Position numbers and translations under genes: made by a program. A model generated the notes under the pieces. The model worked only from the letters and a program-made list of their open reading frames with translations, was not told the origin of the DNA and did not search any database. DNA of 64,000 nucleotides, taken from Ricordea florida. Taxonomy: Eukaryota > Cnidaria > Anthozoa > Corallimorpharia > Ricordeidae. Location: positions 13,078,651 through 13,142,650 of the forward strand of contig OX453275.1 in NCBI GenBank assembly GCA_949710005.1. Reading direction: 5' to 3'. Shown here piece by piece: positions 25,501 to 33,910 of this stretch (its first letter is position 1; each line of letters begins with the position of its first letter).

Positions 25501-26922
25501 AAGCAAAACTAGTTGGGTGACACATTTACTCATTTACCTAACAAGTAACAAAGGATACACTAACCCTCAAATAGCATAAGCTAATCTAGGCGAGTAGTGT
25601 AGTAGATTAGTCATTAGTATTCACAGGAGTGCCATAAATTAAAGATATACCAGTCATTAATGTAAAACAGGTTAAGTAAAAAATAATGACTCTAAATTAG
25701 AATTAAAATTGCTTCATGCTAGTTTATCATACCAGAGAGTGTTGTTGTCAACGTAAATGTCCATAAATATCCTCTTGATCAAGTAGTTTTTAGTTATCTG
25801 GTCTGTAGGCATTTTTGAAGGGAAATTGTAATGGCTGTAATTAACATTTTAACGTCTAAGTTATTCTCGCTAGGAATCCGAGGATGCTGTAAACAGAGGA
25901 GTGGAGTACATGCTTAAAGCAGCAACGGTGGGGGATAGGCAAGCCATGGTCTACATGGCTAAGGCTCATGACACTGGGACAGGATTAGGTACACAAAGGT
26001 ACGTTATAAATCAATTTTGGTGGAAGTCAGGTGCGGTCTGAGGTAGGCAATGTCCATCAGGAGGAAGTTATTCTAAGCATTTTTGTCTTCTTGTGAAGGC
26101 GGATTGTTGCAGTAGCTGGCATGCGGTCTTTGCTCAAGATCAGTCAACTAAGCAATCATAATCTAGATTCGTTCTTCTAGAGGCGAACTGTAAATGGGAT
26201 AGCTTTATTTGAGCTTGTAGTCGATTGAAATTCTAAGATAAAAAGAAGGAAATGCCGGGCATGAGTGTGGGTCGCTTTAAAGTAGCAATGTGTTTGTGAT
26301 TTGTCCGCTAGGAGGTCCGTATTGTAGGGATGATACTAAGGGTCAAACTAATAAACCTTTTGCAAGTGTAACTTATAAATGTTGTTCGTGTTTTCAATCT
26401 CTAAAACAAAAGCCGAACGAACTTGCAAAAGTTTTATTGAATTGATCCCGTGACTTATGGTGATCGAGGCCGCTGACTGGGATCACAGTATTTCACGATA
26501 TAAAAAGACGCTTCAGCCGATAAAATAGTCCCCAGTCCGGCGCTCGCGCTCGGCTACTAGTGGGTTAGTAATCATCACCATGCCAGTCTGACTTCAAGTG
26601 TTTTCTTACTGCTGTATCTTGTAACAGGAGCCGCTCTTGGGCGGAAGCTGCCAAGTGGTACCAAAACGCTATTGACATTGTAAACGAGGACGACAGCCCA
26701 GAAAATTCTTTGTTCACGGATCCCAACTGTGTGCTGTGTGCAAAGCAGGCCCAGCTGTACCATCAAGGTGGACACGGTCTTGAGAAGGATCCACAAACGG
26801 CAGGAGACTTGTACTCAGAAGCTGGCGACTTGGCCATCGCTTCTATGAAAGGAAAACTCGCCAACAAGTACTACGCACTAGCTGAGGAGGCCTGGGCCGA
26901 AGTGGAAGAATCGGACTCCTGA
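9005..26922 (+). CDS. EEF2K: Eukaryotic elongation factor 2 kinase (5' end incomplete)
   Basis: A calcium/calmodulin-dependent alpha-kinase that phosphorylates eEF2 and slows translation elongation under stress. Exons: 9005-9504, 9605-9642, 10463-10634, 11295-11447, 14775-14835, 16397-16514, 17651-17981, 19685-19828, 22893-23075, 25874-25998, 26628-26922. All junctions are GT/AG and phases agree, giving 705 residues (human about 725). In order: the calmodulin-binding segment (MSWRDALRKARNMPDPWEKF, from 9340); the alpha-kinase core with YVCKRYI around the catalytic lysine (human has VAK), FEDVRLQM, FHLEHFIEG, AFSHFTFERSGH, VVDIQGVGDLYTDPQIHT and NLGPRGMALFF; a zinc-binding HKCNKIC; a serine-rich regulatory loop (17651-17981); and C-terminal Sel1/TPR-like helical repeats, which recruit eEF2 in the vertebrate enzyme, ending LANKYYALAEEAW. 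The first exon has no in-frame ATG before 9340 and is open upstream only to 8974, so the true start lies in an unidentified upstream exon. Confidence 0.95.
10680..11115. repeat. Palindrome-plus-body element (copy related to 24390-24680)
   Basis: It contains GGCACAGTTTTTCCCAATAC then GGACCGACCTAGGCTGGT, and ends near 11115 with AACCAATCAGATTGCAGGAT and AAAAAAATAAAGT. The copy near 24.4-24.67 kb has almost the same phrases in the same order. It lies in an eEF2K intron and has no coding potential. Confidence 0.6.
12018..12340. mobile_element. Palindrome-plus-body element
   Basis: A near-perfect palindrome (about 12022-12132) starts AACAATTAGATTATTCGCTC and ends with its complement TCTAATTGTT, with apex GACTCGGGCTGCGCCCTCGTC-like sequence. 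Next comes a body with its own inverted ends, TAGTATAAATCTACTAGT (from 12130) and ACTAGTAGATTTATACTA (to 12336). AGCCAATCAGAGCGCGGC lies at about 12288. It is in an eEF2K intron. Confidence 0.75.
12503..12616. repeat. Imperfect inverted repeat
   Basis: The arms AGAAACACTCATGAAAGTTT and AAACTTCCACTCGTGTTTCT are complementary with few mismatches, around a smaller central inverted repeat (GTGGAAACACTCTCCTGC / GCAGCATGTGTTCCCAC). It directly adjoins the 6-bp target site of the following transposon, which apparently inserted into or beside it. Confidence 0.5.
12625..14136. mobile_element. 1.5-kb non-autonomous DNA transposon, 6-bp target duplication
   Basis: The left end is CAGGCCTTCTGGTATTACGC and the right end, reverse-complemented, is CAGGCCTTCTGATAGGGTGC. 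Both flanks carry TCTATA (12619-12624 and 14137-14142), a 6-bp target duplication. Subterminal regions share repeated phrases with ATCGCATAAT and ATCGCAC. No transposase frame is visible; the ORF around 12.5-13.1 kb is unrecognisable. A separate hairpin lies inside at 13820-13895. Confidence 0.75.
13820..13895. repeat. Hairpin with CTGGGAACGAG arms
   Basis: CTCAATCTCGTTCCCAGGGT and its near-complement ACCCTGGGAACGAGGTTGAG face each other across about 35 bp. It is nested within the 12625-14136 transposon and looks like a small independent palindromic insertion. Confidence 0.7.
14181..14560 (+). mobile_element. tRNA-derived SINE (family A, copy 1)
   Basis: The head resembles a tRNA: an A-box-like TTAGCTCAGTTTGTAGAGCA and a B-box-like GGTTCAAACC. 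The body that follows (TGAGGAGAAAGTGCTGCCTT, AAAGAACCCACACACTG, GAGTAGGGGACATAG) is shared with the copy at 15068. It is not a tRNA gene, because the acceptor stem does not pair properly and the unit continues for hundreds of bases. It lies in an eEF2K intron. Confidence 0.8.
14650..14678. repeat. (CA)n microsatellite
   Basis: About 14 uninterrupted CA units in an eEF2K intron, about 100 bp upstream of the exon at 14775. Confidence 0.97.
15068..15800 (+). mobile_element. tRNA-derived SINE (family A, copy 2), interrupted by a second SINE
   Basis: The head (GGTTAGCTCAGTTGGTAGAG, then GGTTCTAACC) and body match the copy at 14181, but collinearity breaks at about 15186 and resumes near 15460 with TAGTCTTCTCAGATAAGGAT. 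The 3' part includes GAGTAGGGGACGTAG and ends in a GGGCTATATAAATTCATTAT type tail. The inserted 270 bp is listed separately. Confidence 0.8.
15186..15460 (-). mobile_element. Second tRNA-derived SINE nested inside SINE family A
   Basis: In minus orientation the head is at the right (AGCAGGGTTGGCGCAGTGGT near 15440) with a B-box-like GGTTCAATTCC further in (near 15381), and the tail at the left is AT-rich. Short GTAAT repeats on both sides (about 15188 and 15447) suggest a target duplication. The head sequence differs from family A and from the family at 49.7/56.6 kb. Confidence 0.7.
16540..16680. repeat. Long palindrome
   Basis: The arms AATTGATCATCTCACTTATG (from 16532) and CATAAGTGCGATGATCAATT (to 16657) extend inwards through GTACACAACTTAATTAAGCA and its complement to an apex with CATGCCCGAACGGGATTC. 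A GACCAATAGAAACC motif follows at about 16869. It lies just downstream of the eEF2K exon ending 16514. Confidence 0.75.
17338..17634. repeat. Long inverted repeat enclosing a hammerhead ribozyme
   Basis: The arms at 17338-17418 and 17549-17633 are nearly perfectly complementary over about 80 bp; examples are AATAAGGGTAACTTGAAGCC and GGCTTCAAGTTACCCTTATT. The 130-bp loop carries the ribozyme on the minus strand. The right arm ends about 17 bp before the acceptor of the eEF2K exon at 17651. In a primary transcript this would form a very stable hairpin. Confidence 0.9.
17449..17509 (-). ncRNA. Type I hammerhead ribozyme (antisense to eEF2K)
   Basis: Read on the minus strand from 17509: outer stem I strand GCTAGC, a small bulge, inner stem I strand GCCATG (17500-17495), conserved core CTGATGA (17494-17488), stem II GGCCT-CACA-AGGCC (17487-17474), GAAA (17473-17470), a 2-bp stem III closing AGCT, then the GTC cleavage triplet ending at 17462. 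The other stem I strands follow: CATGGC (17461-17456), then GCTGGC (17454-17449). Every invariant core position is met and all stems pair. Short stem III with an open stem I is the form known from Penelope-like elements and animal retrozymes. ACAGCTGT in stem III is self-complementary and could also pair between two molecules. No other retroelement protein is nearby. Confidence 0.85.
18619..18978. repeat. Inverted-repeat element
   Basis: The ends GTGGTTGTTTACCATCAACA (left) and ATGGTAAACCACC (right) are complementary over the outer 13-15 bp. The interior holds several GGAATTTCC-like motifs. The ORF in it is non-conserved and ignored. It lies in an eEF2K intron. Confidence 0.55.
19142..19545. 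mobile_element. Palindrome-plus-body element (GGTAATAGGACTGAGTGG family)
   Basis: A palindrome (19150-19293) has arms beginning GGTAATAGGACTGAGTGGAG and apex GACCGCGTAGCGGGAGTC. A body follows with inverted ends AATCATAACTGTCACAAAAT (about 19298) and ATTTTGTTATAGTTATGATT (to about 19541), and TAGCCAATCAGATTTGAG near its right end. Sequence related to the arms also occurs at 23562 and 50600. Confidence 0.7.
19868..20012. mobile_element. 150-bp MITE, family M, copy 1
   Basis: The terminal inverted repeats are about 35 bp: GATTTCCGTACAGGTCCCTA on the left, TAGGGACCGGTGCGGAAATC on the right, continuing inwards to TTCATTATGCATG. The short interior lacks coding potential. It is more diverged than the other two copies. 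Confidence 0.85.
20294..20430 (-). mobile_element. Small MITE, family T, copy 1
   Basis: In reverse orientation it shows the same order of motifs as the copies at 22320 and 23105: TTTACCTCCGCGTAAAAACC, CTAGTCTCTGTTGTCTTGTC and a closing GTAACAGG. It lies inside the gypsy relic. Confidence 0.7.
20726..20874. mobile_element. 150-bp MITE, family M, copy 2
   Basis: The ends are GATTTCCACACAGGTCCTTA and TAGGGACCTGTGCGGAAATC. The interior is the reverse complement of the interior of copy 3 (for example TTTGCACGTGCATTACACCA versus TGGTGTAATGCACGTGCAAA), so copies 2 and 3 sit in opposite orientation. It is inserted in the gypsy relic after GGGTAA. Confidence 0.9.
21753..21906. mobile_element. 150-bp MITE, family M, copy 3
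   Basis: The ends are near-perfect over about 40 bp: TAAGATTTCCGCACAGGTCC on the left and GGACCTGTGCGGAAATCTTA on the right. It is the most intact copy in the window and lies within the gag-like part of the gypsy relic, again after GGGTAA. Confidence 0.92.
22320..22480 (+). mobile_element. Small MITE, family T, copy 2
   Basis: It begins GGCTTACCTCGGTTTAAAAA, continues GTGAAGTTTTTCTTTG and TTTTCCTAGTCTCTGTTGTT, and ends AACGTAGCAGGTTTCTACTC followed by CGAGG. Left and right ends are imperfectly complementary. It lies about 400 bp upstream of the eEF2K exon at 22893. Confidence 0.75.
22535..22735. repeat. Minisatellite with units of about 24 and 28 bp
   Basis: Tandem alternation of TGCTGTAGGTATGTTCATAT and GTGTATGTTCCTGTAGGTAT with GTATGT-rich spacers, about eight imperfect units, in an eEF2K intron. 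Confidence 0.9.
23105..23265 (+). mobile_element. Small MITE, family T, copy 3
   Basis: It begins GGTTTACCTCGGTGTAAAAA and ends TAACTGGTTTTTACACCGTG, so the terminal complement GGTGTAAAAACC / GGTTTTTACACC is clear in this copy. The interior matches copy 2 (TTTTCCTAGTCTCTATTGTT, TTGTTCTACGTCACTCGTG). It starts about 30 bp after the eEF2K exon ending 23075. Confidence 0.8.
23562..24005. mobile_element. Inverted-repeat element related to 19142-19545
   Basis: The outer arms are TTGGTAATAGGGCTGAATGA (left) and the complementary GCGACACTCAGTACCATTAC (right). A reversed CCAATCA motif (GATTGGTTGAGAG) lies near 23619, and the central part carries another palindrome around CGTGCACTCG. It is non-coding and lies in an eEF2K intron. 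Confidence 0.6.
24390..24681. mobile_element. Palindrome-plus-body element ending at the CTAC satellite
   Basis: The arms GTTATTTACCGGGTGGAAGG and ACCTAGCCCAGTAAATAAC extend inwards through GTATGGGAAAAACTGTG and CACAGTTTTTTCCTATAC, with an apex around CGAGGTCTTGAGTGCTCACG. The tail has AGCCAATCAAATTCCAGGAT and AAAAAAATAAAGTTATC, and the giant CTAC array starts directly at its end. It is related to 10680-11115. Confidence 0.7.
24682..25500. repeat. Uninterrupted (CTAC)n array, about 195 copies, then (CTAT)n
   Basis: About 780 bp of perfect CTAC units followed by about 10 CTAT units. I saw no interruption, which implies recent expansion or an assembly whose true length is uncertain. The ORF through it encodes only a simple repeat and is not a gene. 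It lies in an eEF2K intron, about 370 bp upstream of the exon at 25874. Confidence 0.99.
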
Positions 26923-28375
26923 AGATGACGATTAAATACGCAAAAGTTATTGAGTTTTAAAGTCTGTTACTAGACTAGAGCTAGAGCTTTACTTATATAT
27001 ATTGAAACTATTTCCTGTTGCTGAAGATATGTTCAAAGTAATCTTGTCCTAAGATTGAGCTCAGAATCGAAGTTAGATTTGAATTATTGTCAGATGGGAT
27101 GTGCAATTTTCATGATCAAAGAAGCGAAGTTTTCCTCTGTGGTTCGCTTTGATCGAACACAAGGGAGTCAGTGTATACGAATCTTTGTTGAAAAAAGTTG
27201 TCTCCTTAGCATAAGCATTTCAGATTCTGTTTGAGCTGCCAACACGAATATCACACCCCAATATTGACAATTTATTGCACGATTTACTGCCCTTTGAGGC
27301 TGATCGATTTTGGGTTTAAAATTTCAGATTTTTGTACAGAGTTCTTAGGAGCACATTAGCTGTTTGCTAAAAGCTAATATTTTAGTTCTGTTTTTAAGTA
27401 AAAAGACGTGGGAGTTTTACAATTTTTCAACTGAAATAGGTTTTTTAACGTGTTTAACAGTTTAATAGGGCACAGTTTTAACACTGACGTCTGGATTAGG
27501 TTTAGAATTAGCCGTTGGTTGGCACATCAATATCTTAACCATAAATCATTGTGCTAAACAATGTGGGGATCTCCCTTAGCTCTGTTTGCTTGATGTGATT
27601 AGCAAGCTACTTTTTTTTCGGGCAGCAAGGTTTAGGACTCTTTTGTATAAAATAGCGTGATAGAAGAAAGAAAAAAAAATTTGAAAAAATCCTAGGTACA
27701 GCGTGCATGGTCACAGATTTGTACCTTTATTGTAGAAGCGTGAGTAAAAGCGAAAAAAAATTTGCAAGTATTATTTAAAATTAGCTTATTACATGAACCA
27801 TTGGGCTTGCAGTGAAAAATGATACCCCAGTCATAATTGGCTGAGATAGAATCTTGGTTAGTTGGTTTGTTTTGTTTGCATGTTTTCATTTTGGTGGTTG
27901 CAATTGGTGGTCGATGGGCAAGTTGTTTTTTTGTATGGTTGTGATGTCGTTTAGATGGCTGGGCGGCTCGGCGTGGTGTCTTAGATTCCCTATTGGAGGA
28001 CTGGTTTGTGCAGTGCTTGGTACCGGTTGAATGTTTAGGTTGTGTTAAAAGCGCGTTTGTGCGATTGCATGATTTAATGCGAGAAAATAAAATTTATTTC
28101 CTCAAGCCACTGTGAAATTTTCTTCATGCGTCAATTTCGGAAAAAAAAACATTGTCAAACCATTGCTTTCAATTGCACTAAGAATTTCAATGAGTAAAAG
28201 CGTATTATATCTTTTACGCGCTCTGTTCGGACTTAAAACATAACGCAAAGGTGCAGTAATAATATTTCTGTTCAAACGCTCGTTGGTATGAATTAAGGTA
28301 CATCTTCTGCATGTTGCGTTTTTTCTTTGTGCATGTTGCGCTTTGGTAACGTGGTTAAATTACCTCGCCGTCTAA

Positions 28376-29040
28376 GCCCTCGTTCAGACTAGGTGCCCGT
28401 CCCTGGTTCTCGGGAACGGGTACTAGTCTGAACGTAGCTTTTTGATGGTGCCCGAGCAAAACTTTGAGCACCGTGTCCGGGCACTGGCACTACCTCCAAG
28501 GGTAGTACTTAGGTACCGTTCCCCGGCACGGGAACTTGCCTGAACACTCTTTCGTCAGTTCCCGCGCTTTTTCCCATGCTCACCTGGGATGCAGTCACGA
28601 TAATGGCGGCCAGTGCAAAGTGAACGAAAGAAAAAAAAAAACACTGTGTTGTTATGCTTACCGCGAGAAACGTGTGCAAGACTGTATTGAATGACCATGC
28701 TCTGCCTCACTGCCATAAAACGATGGAGTTTGTATCTTGTTTCAAAACATATTATTCGTATTAAATCGGTCAAAACCAGCTGATCTTGAAGAGAAATTGA
28801 GCTGCTATAGAAGGAAGCAATCGGCAAAAGGTAGCATGCCCCTAAACATGTACACATTTTATTGCAGTAAACAACGACGCATGAACTGCACATGGCAACC
28901 ACTAAAAACGGGTTCTGGACACAAAGCCTTCTTCACGAATGTCAATGTACTTGTTCCAGGGAACAGGGCTGTCTGAACAGCGTCCGTTTTAGTACCCGGA
29001 CATGGTGCCTCAAAACGGGCAGCTATTCTGAACGGGGCCA
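28376..29040. mobile_element. Inverted-repeat element with TTCTGAACGGGGCC-type ends
   Basis: The left end GCCCTCGTTCAGACTA and right end TATTCTGAACGGGGCC are imperfectly complementary. GTTCAGAC/GTCTGAAC and CGGGAACGGG/CCCGGACA motifs recur near both ends. It is probably a non-autonomous transposon; boundaries are approximate. Confidence 0.5.
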
Positions 29041-29603
29041 ACGAAATCTAGAGATGGATCGGAAGGGGTGGTCTCCCAAAGACAACTCGTTCGTCTAGAC
29101 GTTGGTTTTAGCCATTTTTTGGAGCTTGTGTCCGGTCTGAAGCGCCCTGGCGATTACCCGTTTGGAAGAGCAAAACATCAATCAGTTAATATAAAAACAC
29201 GGTTTTAGTTTATAATTAATCATAATTGTTAATAATTAAACGAATTATTGATAATTGATAACAATTAATTATGGCAATAATTTTGGAATCAAAGCACAGT
29301 GCCACATTGTCTTTGTATCAGACGCAGCCAAGAGTATTGGTTATACGGTTTCTAGGGCTTTTTAAAACCCGAGTTCTAAAACTAGGATATACAGTATCTT
29401 AGCTTCATCCTCAGTTTCTCATCATACCCCAGTCAAGGTATATTTCAAATTTTTGTATCCTGGCTGAGTGATATTGAGTATACTAATATCCTCCCTCAGA
29501 ACGGTTTAACTGAAGCAGGTTATGTAAATGACACTAGCTAGTTCTTTGATCCGAATGCGACCCCGAAACCATCCGAAGGCAATAGATTCAGTACCCCCTA
29601 AGA

Positions 29604-29685
29604 TAGGCTCGATTTCCGCCGCTCACTCGGGTTCGGCCTTTCCTCCCCGGACCCGAGTGAGCCACGGAAATCGAGCCTACCCCTA
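29604..29685. repeat. Strong hairpin of about 30-bp stem
   Basis: ATAGGCTCGATTTCCG then CGCTCACTCGGGT on the left pair with ACCCGAGTGAGCC and CGGAAATCGAGCCTA on the right, with one small bulge and about 20 bp of apex. It is a solo palindrome of unknown origin. Confidence 0.85.
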
Positions 29686-30796
29686 AGAGGGTTCTGAGAA
29701 AGTAGCGCCACTTGGGAAAGGTGTTCACTGACCTGAAATGTCGCATTTGCGTCAATTAGAAATGGGATACTAATAATATGACTTACCATGCATATAAAGT
29801 CCAATTAGAAAAATGAACACAGCCCCCATGCAGCGCCACAGAAGGACTAGGTGGGATCGTCGGAGCTTCATCCGCGTTTCTCTTCTACGAATAATTAGTC
29901 CCAGCAACGAGGCAGGAAGAGCGAATAGAGGTCTGGTACGAGGCAGGTCCCATCCCTTTGATCACAATCAGCGTTTTTAACTCATTTCCGACGGTCCAAA
30001 AATCAACCAAATTGACGGACATTTCATTTTTATTTAATATCTCCGCAGATATTTACAGCAGTGATCAAAGATATACCTCATTTTGAAGGGTACAAAATAA
30101 GCTTTCCAAACATGTATATTTCACATTCTAGTAAGCAATAATATTTTCCACAAAAATTTAGTGTTGCCTAATTTACATAACCTATGCATACAATTTGCAT
30201 ATAAATCCCCATAAACCAAGATGCCAGCCAATTGCTGAAAAGAGTTAAAAGAAAAAAGTTTTCTTTTTTTATCTGGTATTATTTCTTTCAAATCTGCTTG
30301 AAAAATAGCAAATACAGAATTTAATACAATTTAATTTCTATAAGCCATTTTTACAAACACAAAATCGATAAAAGTTTGTTTTTCAAAATTTCCGGGGAGC
30401 TATATCCTATGGAAATGTCCGTCAGAGTATGATGTCAAATGATAGGAAAAACCCTCCTCCTTAACCTCTCCTCACGCTCTCAAATCAGAATTTAAAAATT
30501 CGTCATGCATCTGCCACTAAAGCGATGATACGAGCTAAAATTCACCAGGTGATTGGGTGCGTTCATTTACTTCCTGTGTGCCAAATTTGGAAGCAAAAGG
30601 AAGTAACGTAATATTTTGGTAAGTTTTAGTCATGGGGCGTACAAGACCCCATGATCGTGCGTTCGTCGGAAACGAGTTAAAACTACATAGAAACCTGGAA
30701 AAACAACCAGGAAGTGCTTTGCCGAGCTCACGAATAGCTAGAGGTTCTCAAAGATCACACTAGAACGGTAAGCGTAAGTTGCAGTGGTGTTATAGA

Positions 30797-30850
30797 GGTA
30801 GCGTGGACTAGTGGTTAATCCAGTGGACTTGCAATGCGAGGGAAAGATAT
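30797..30850 (+). repeat. Truncated tRNA-like SINE head
   Basis: AGCGTGGACTAGTGGTTAAT followed by GGACTTGCAATGCGAGGG has the shape of the 5' half of a SINE tRNA head (A-box region and anticodon arm). No B box follows, because the sequence is interrupted by a GATATATACACGA direct repeat. Confidence 0.45.
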
Positions 30851-31319
30851 ATACACGAAAGATATATACACGAGTCCCCCACTACGTAAAACACGTTAAA
30901 TTATTTTATGCACCATTCAATCACGTCAACACACCATTCATTTACGTACAGGAGACTCGTGGTGGGTATATACATTTACATTGCCCCTGATTAGCATCGC
31001 AGTGCTGAATACGTTGTTACTTTTTTGAAATGATATATTTTTTTTCAGTGTTACAAAGTGAAAGTGATTTATGAGGTGACTTGCACATGTGGCGTTTTCA
31101 TATTTTCCTCCTCAGCATGAACAAGTTAACCAATACAAAATACTGTTTTGAAACGGTTTGAGTAGAAATATGTAATTAGATAGTATTTGAATATGGAATC
31201 CTATAATTAGAGTACTGCATTCTACTTTGATAAGACACAGCATTCAATGAACGTTGAATACCTTGCTCTTTGCTTTATTTCCGGCTTGTGGTATATCCCG
31301 GATGGTATATCTGCTATTT

Positions 31320-31361
31320 AACAATTAGACCCGCAGCCCGCAAGGGCTACGGGTCAATAGC

Positions 31362-31395
<34 letters not shown>

Positions 31396-31622
31396 AGCCC
31401 TTGAGGGCGAAGGGTCTAATTGTTTTAGTATCACCCAACTAGTCGGACAGAAAAAGCAATAATAAAGTTAGCAAATGCAAGTTGAAGAAAGATTTATTTG
31501 GGAATAAAACAAAAGAAAGCGCCACGAATTTCGCTACTCGAGGACTATTACTAATAGACCACTAGTAGCGTAGCCAATCAGATTGCGGCATTTGCATTAG
31601 TCCACTAGTTGGGTGATACTAA
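31320..31622. mobile_element. Palindrome-plus-body element
   Basis: The palindrome (about 31319-31429) starts AACAATTAGACCC and ends GGGTCTAATTGTT with apex ATGAGGCGAAGCCGAAT. The body has inverted ends TAGTATCACCCAACTAGT (from 31427) and ACTAGTTGGGTGATACTA (to 31621), plus AGCCAATCAGATTGCGGC (31571). The layout is as at 12018-12340, but the palindrome sequence and the body-end sequence both differ. A truncated relative lies near 31890 (AACAATTATTCGCCAAAGGC). Confidence 0.8.
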
Positions 31623-32720
31623 CTACAGTTAGAAGGTTAAACCAGTTCAAATTGCATCACTGCATTCGTTCAGTCATAATTTCCATTCATTCCTTTCCTT
31701 AATTGTTCTTTCATCTTGTATTTTATTTGAAATTCTCATTTTTAAATGTTGATTTATTAAGATTTGTATGTAGATTTCATTAATTAATGTGCAAAACCTT
31801 ACAGTTATTGCCTATAACTTGATAAGCAAATGATATACAGAAAAAAAATGCCAGTGATGTCCTAACCTCTATCAAACAAGTTTCTCGGTATTTAACAATT
31901 ATTCGCCAAAGGCAAAGCAATTATCTGTGAATGCTCAATGTCTTGTTATTCACTGCCATCTTGTTAATGTACCGAAGAATGATGAGAATTTTGGCCGCGA
32001 GAATAGCTGACTTGCCTCTCTGTGACCTCTGTGCATGATCACGGGGTTATTTCCTTCAGTTTTATGTTGGTTGGGCACTGATGGTTCTTTATTTGCTTGA
32101 TTGAATAGATTGAAAAATTAATAGAAGGCAAATAGACTTATGTATACAAAACCTACAAAATTAACAAGAGGCAAGAGCAGTCATACAATACACAGCATTA
32201 TTGCTTTGTGGCCCTGCTGCAAGTTCTATTATTGCTGCACTTGTATTTTAAAACAATCTGTATCAGGGCTGTTTGCCATGGTACAAATAAGGCAAAGAAA
32301 GTCATGTGGCCTAGCATATGACTTTGCAGGATACAGCCTCTGCAAAAGTGATAATATTACAGAAGAAAAAAGGAAGATAAAGCACTGTAGTTATACAATA
32401 AAATGTTTATTTCCCATTTAAGGCCAGGCCAAAGTACATCACAACCTGATTGTTATCAAATGTTTTTCTGTCTAGCCCTCCTACTCAGTCAATAAGTACA
32501 TGTACATAGATTATTATTATTACCAGTAAATGTGTTTCTTTTTCCATTTCAAGGATTCCATGAATCCAGAACAGAACTGATTATCTCTGGAATTCTGTAT
32601 AACTCTGATCTACAGTAGTGAACGTTCTAGTTGGGAACCAAAACTTAATTATATGATAGATTAATGTGGTTTAGTTTCCTGATATTTGTTCTTTTTTTCT
32701 AATCTGTAGGTGCAGCAGAA

Positions 32721-33910
32721 ATGCTATATTCACCTCTCAAAGCGTTTTCCTGTTGTAATTTTAAAAGCTTTGAAAGTGAAAGTTCAGAACTTGACTTGTC
32801 ATGTGACTTTGCATCCATCTGCGACTACATAAAAGAGGAAACCAAAACAGACAGTCCTTGTCTGTCAGCCTTTGTTTGTATTTATGGTGAGCCAGGCTGT
32901 GGTCGCACCACATCCTTGCTTGAGATATGTGACAGACTGCTAAGAACTCAGTTTGTAAAAGAATCTGAAATCCTTGGAGTCCGGGTGCGGTCAGGATGCA
33001 ACTTGCAGTCGTTATGGAATCTGCTGATTGATGTTGCAAAAGAAAAGCAAGACAGAGATACTGCTGTGTTGTTGTCTCAGGCAACTGTCAAATTAGCTGA
33101 GAAATATGCTGCTGCTCAAGCTTTTATTTCATCAAACTTCAAGCTCATTTGCATTGATGATATAGATTCTGATGGTAGCAATGTATGGTCTCACCTGACT
33201 CAAATTTTGGCCAAACCAACTGGCTTGAGACTAATTCTTGCCTCGAGAAAAGATTGGAACTGTCTTGAAGAAATGCAGTCTGGGGAAGTACTTAAAGTGG
33301 AAGCAAAGGGCTTGACAAAAAGGTCCAGTATAAATTTCATTGCAAGTGAGTCCATTGTGAGCTTGAGTGAAGTACAGAAATCTAAGATTTACGTTTTGAC
33401 CGGTGGCAATCCCACAGCACTAAAGCTTTTCTTGAATCTTATAAGAGAATTCAAGTCATCTTCTGAGACTATTGACCAACTTCTGTCAATGTTTGGAGAC
33501 CAGCCCACATCTCAGATGCCATACACTGGCATTCAAAAAGTTCTGCAACTTTGCTTTCAGTTCTTGACAGGTGATGAAAAGCATGTTTTTTGTCAACTCA
33601 GTCAGTTACGAGAGCCTCTCCCAGCAATTGGAGTCACTGGAGAGGTTGACAGGCTTGTCGTGTTGGGTCTTGTGACCAAAGACGTCTTCACTGCTGCTAG
33701 TAATTCTAAGTCATCAGTCTTTACTCTTTGTGTGGCTTCCTGTTTGGGCTGGCCAACTTCATTTCATCCATGTTCCTCCTCTTCTGATGAAGTTTTGGAA
33801 AGGAAACCATTCAGCGTGTTTGGTGCATGGTTTTCTCTTCTGTCCCTGGAGCTCCGTGAGCTTGTGAGTGATGCAGAGAACAATGCCTGGCCATTTGTCC
33901 CTGAGAAATG
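32721..33910 (+). other. ALPK1: ALPK1 coding exon 1: STAND/NB-ARC-like NTPase joined to the start of the sensor domain
   Basis: This exon encodes residues 1-397. Walker A-like GEPGCGRTT is at 56-64, with arginine (CGC codon) where the lysine is expected. Walker B LICIDDID is at 142-149, followed by a sensor-like strand LRLILASRK (169-177), GLTKRSSINFI (197-207), and LTGGNPTALKLF (226-237), which matches the GxP motif of NB-ARC/NACHT proteins. A winged-helix-like part begins about 275 (FLTGDEKHVFCQLSQL). From 364 the frame passes directly into sequence aligning with human ALPK1 residues about 34-66 (LELRELVSDAENNAWPFVPE). With no intron between the two parts, mis-joining of two gene models cannot explain the fusion. 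Confidence 0.88.

Larger units (their letters stand above)
26923..32720. other. Intergenic DNA between eEF2K and ALPK1
   Basis: It begins with the eEF2K 3' untranslated region. No coding exon is recognisable. It must contain the ALPK1 promoter and at least one untranslated first exon, because the ALPK1 start codon lies 11 bp after a good acceptor (TTTTTTTCTAATCTGTAG, ending 32709). Several inverted-repeat elements are listed separately. An AT-rich palindromic stretch lies around 29.2 kb. Confidence 0.6.

Noticed and set aside
24649-25512. Long open frame encoding a Tyr-Leu-Pro-Thr repeat protein
   Set aside because: It is only the translation of the pure (CTAC)n array; a 4-bp unit free of stops is open by construction.
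28555-29098. Several short overlapping frames on both strands
   Set aside because: They coincide with an inverted-repeat element and show no protein similarity or codon preference that I can recognise.
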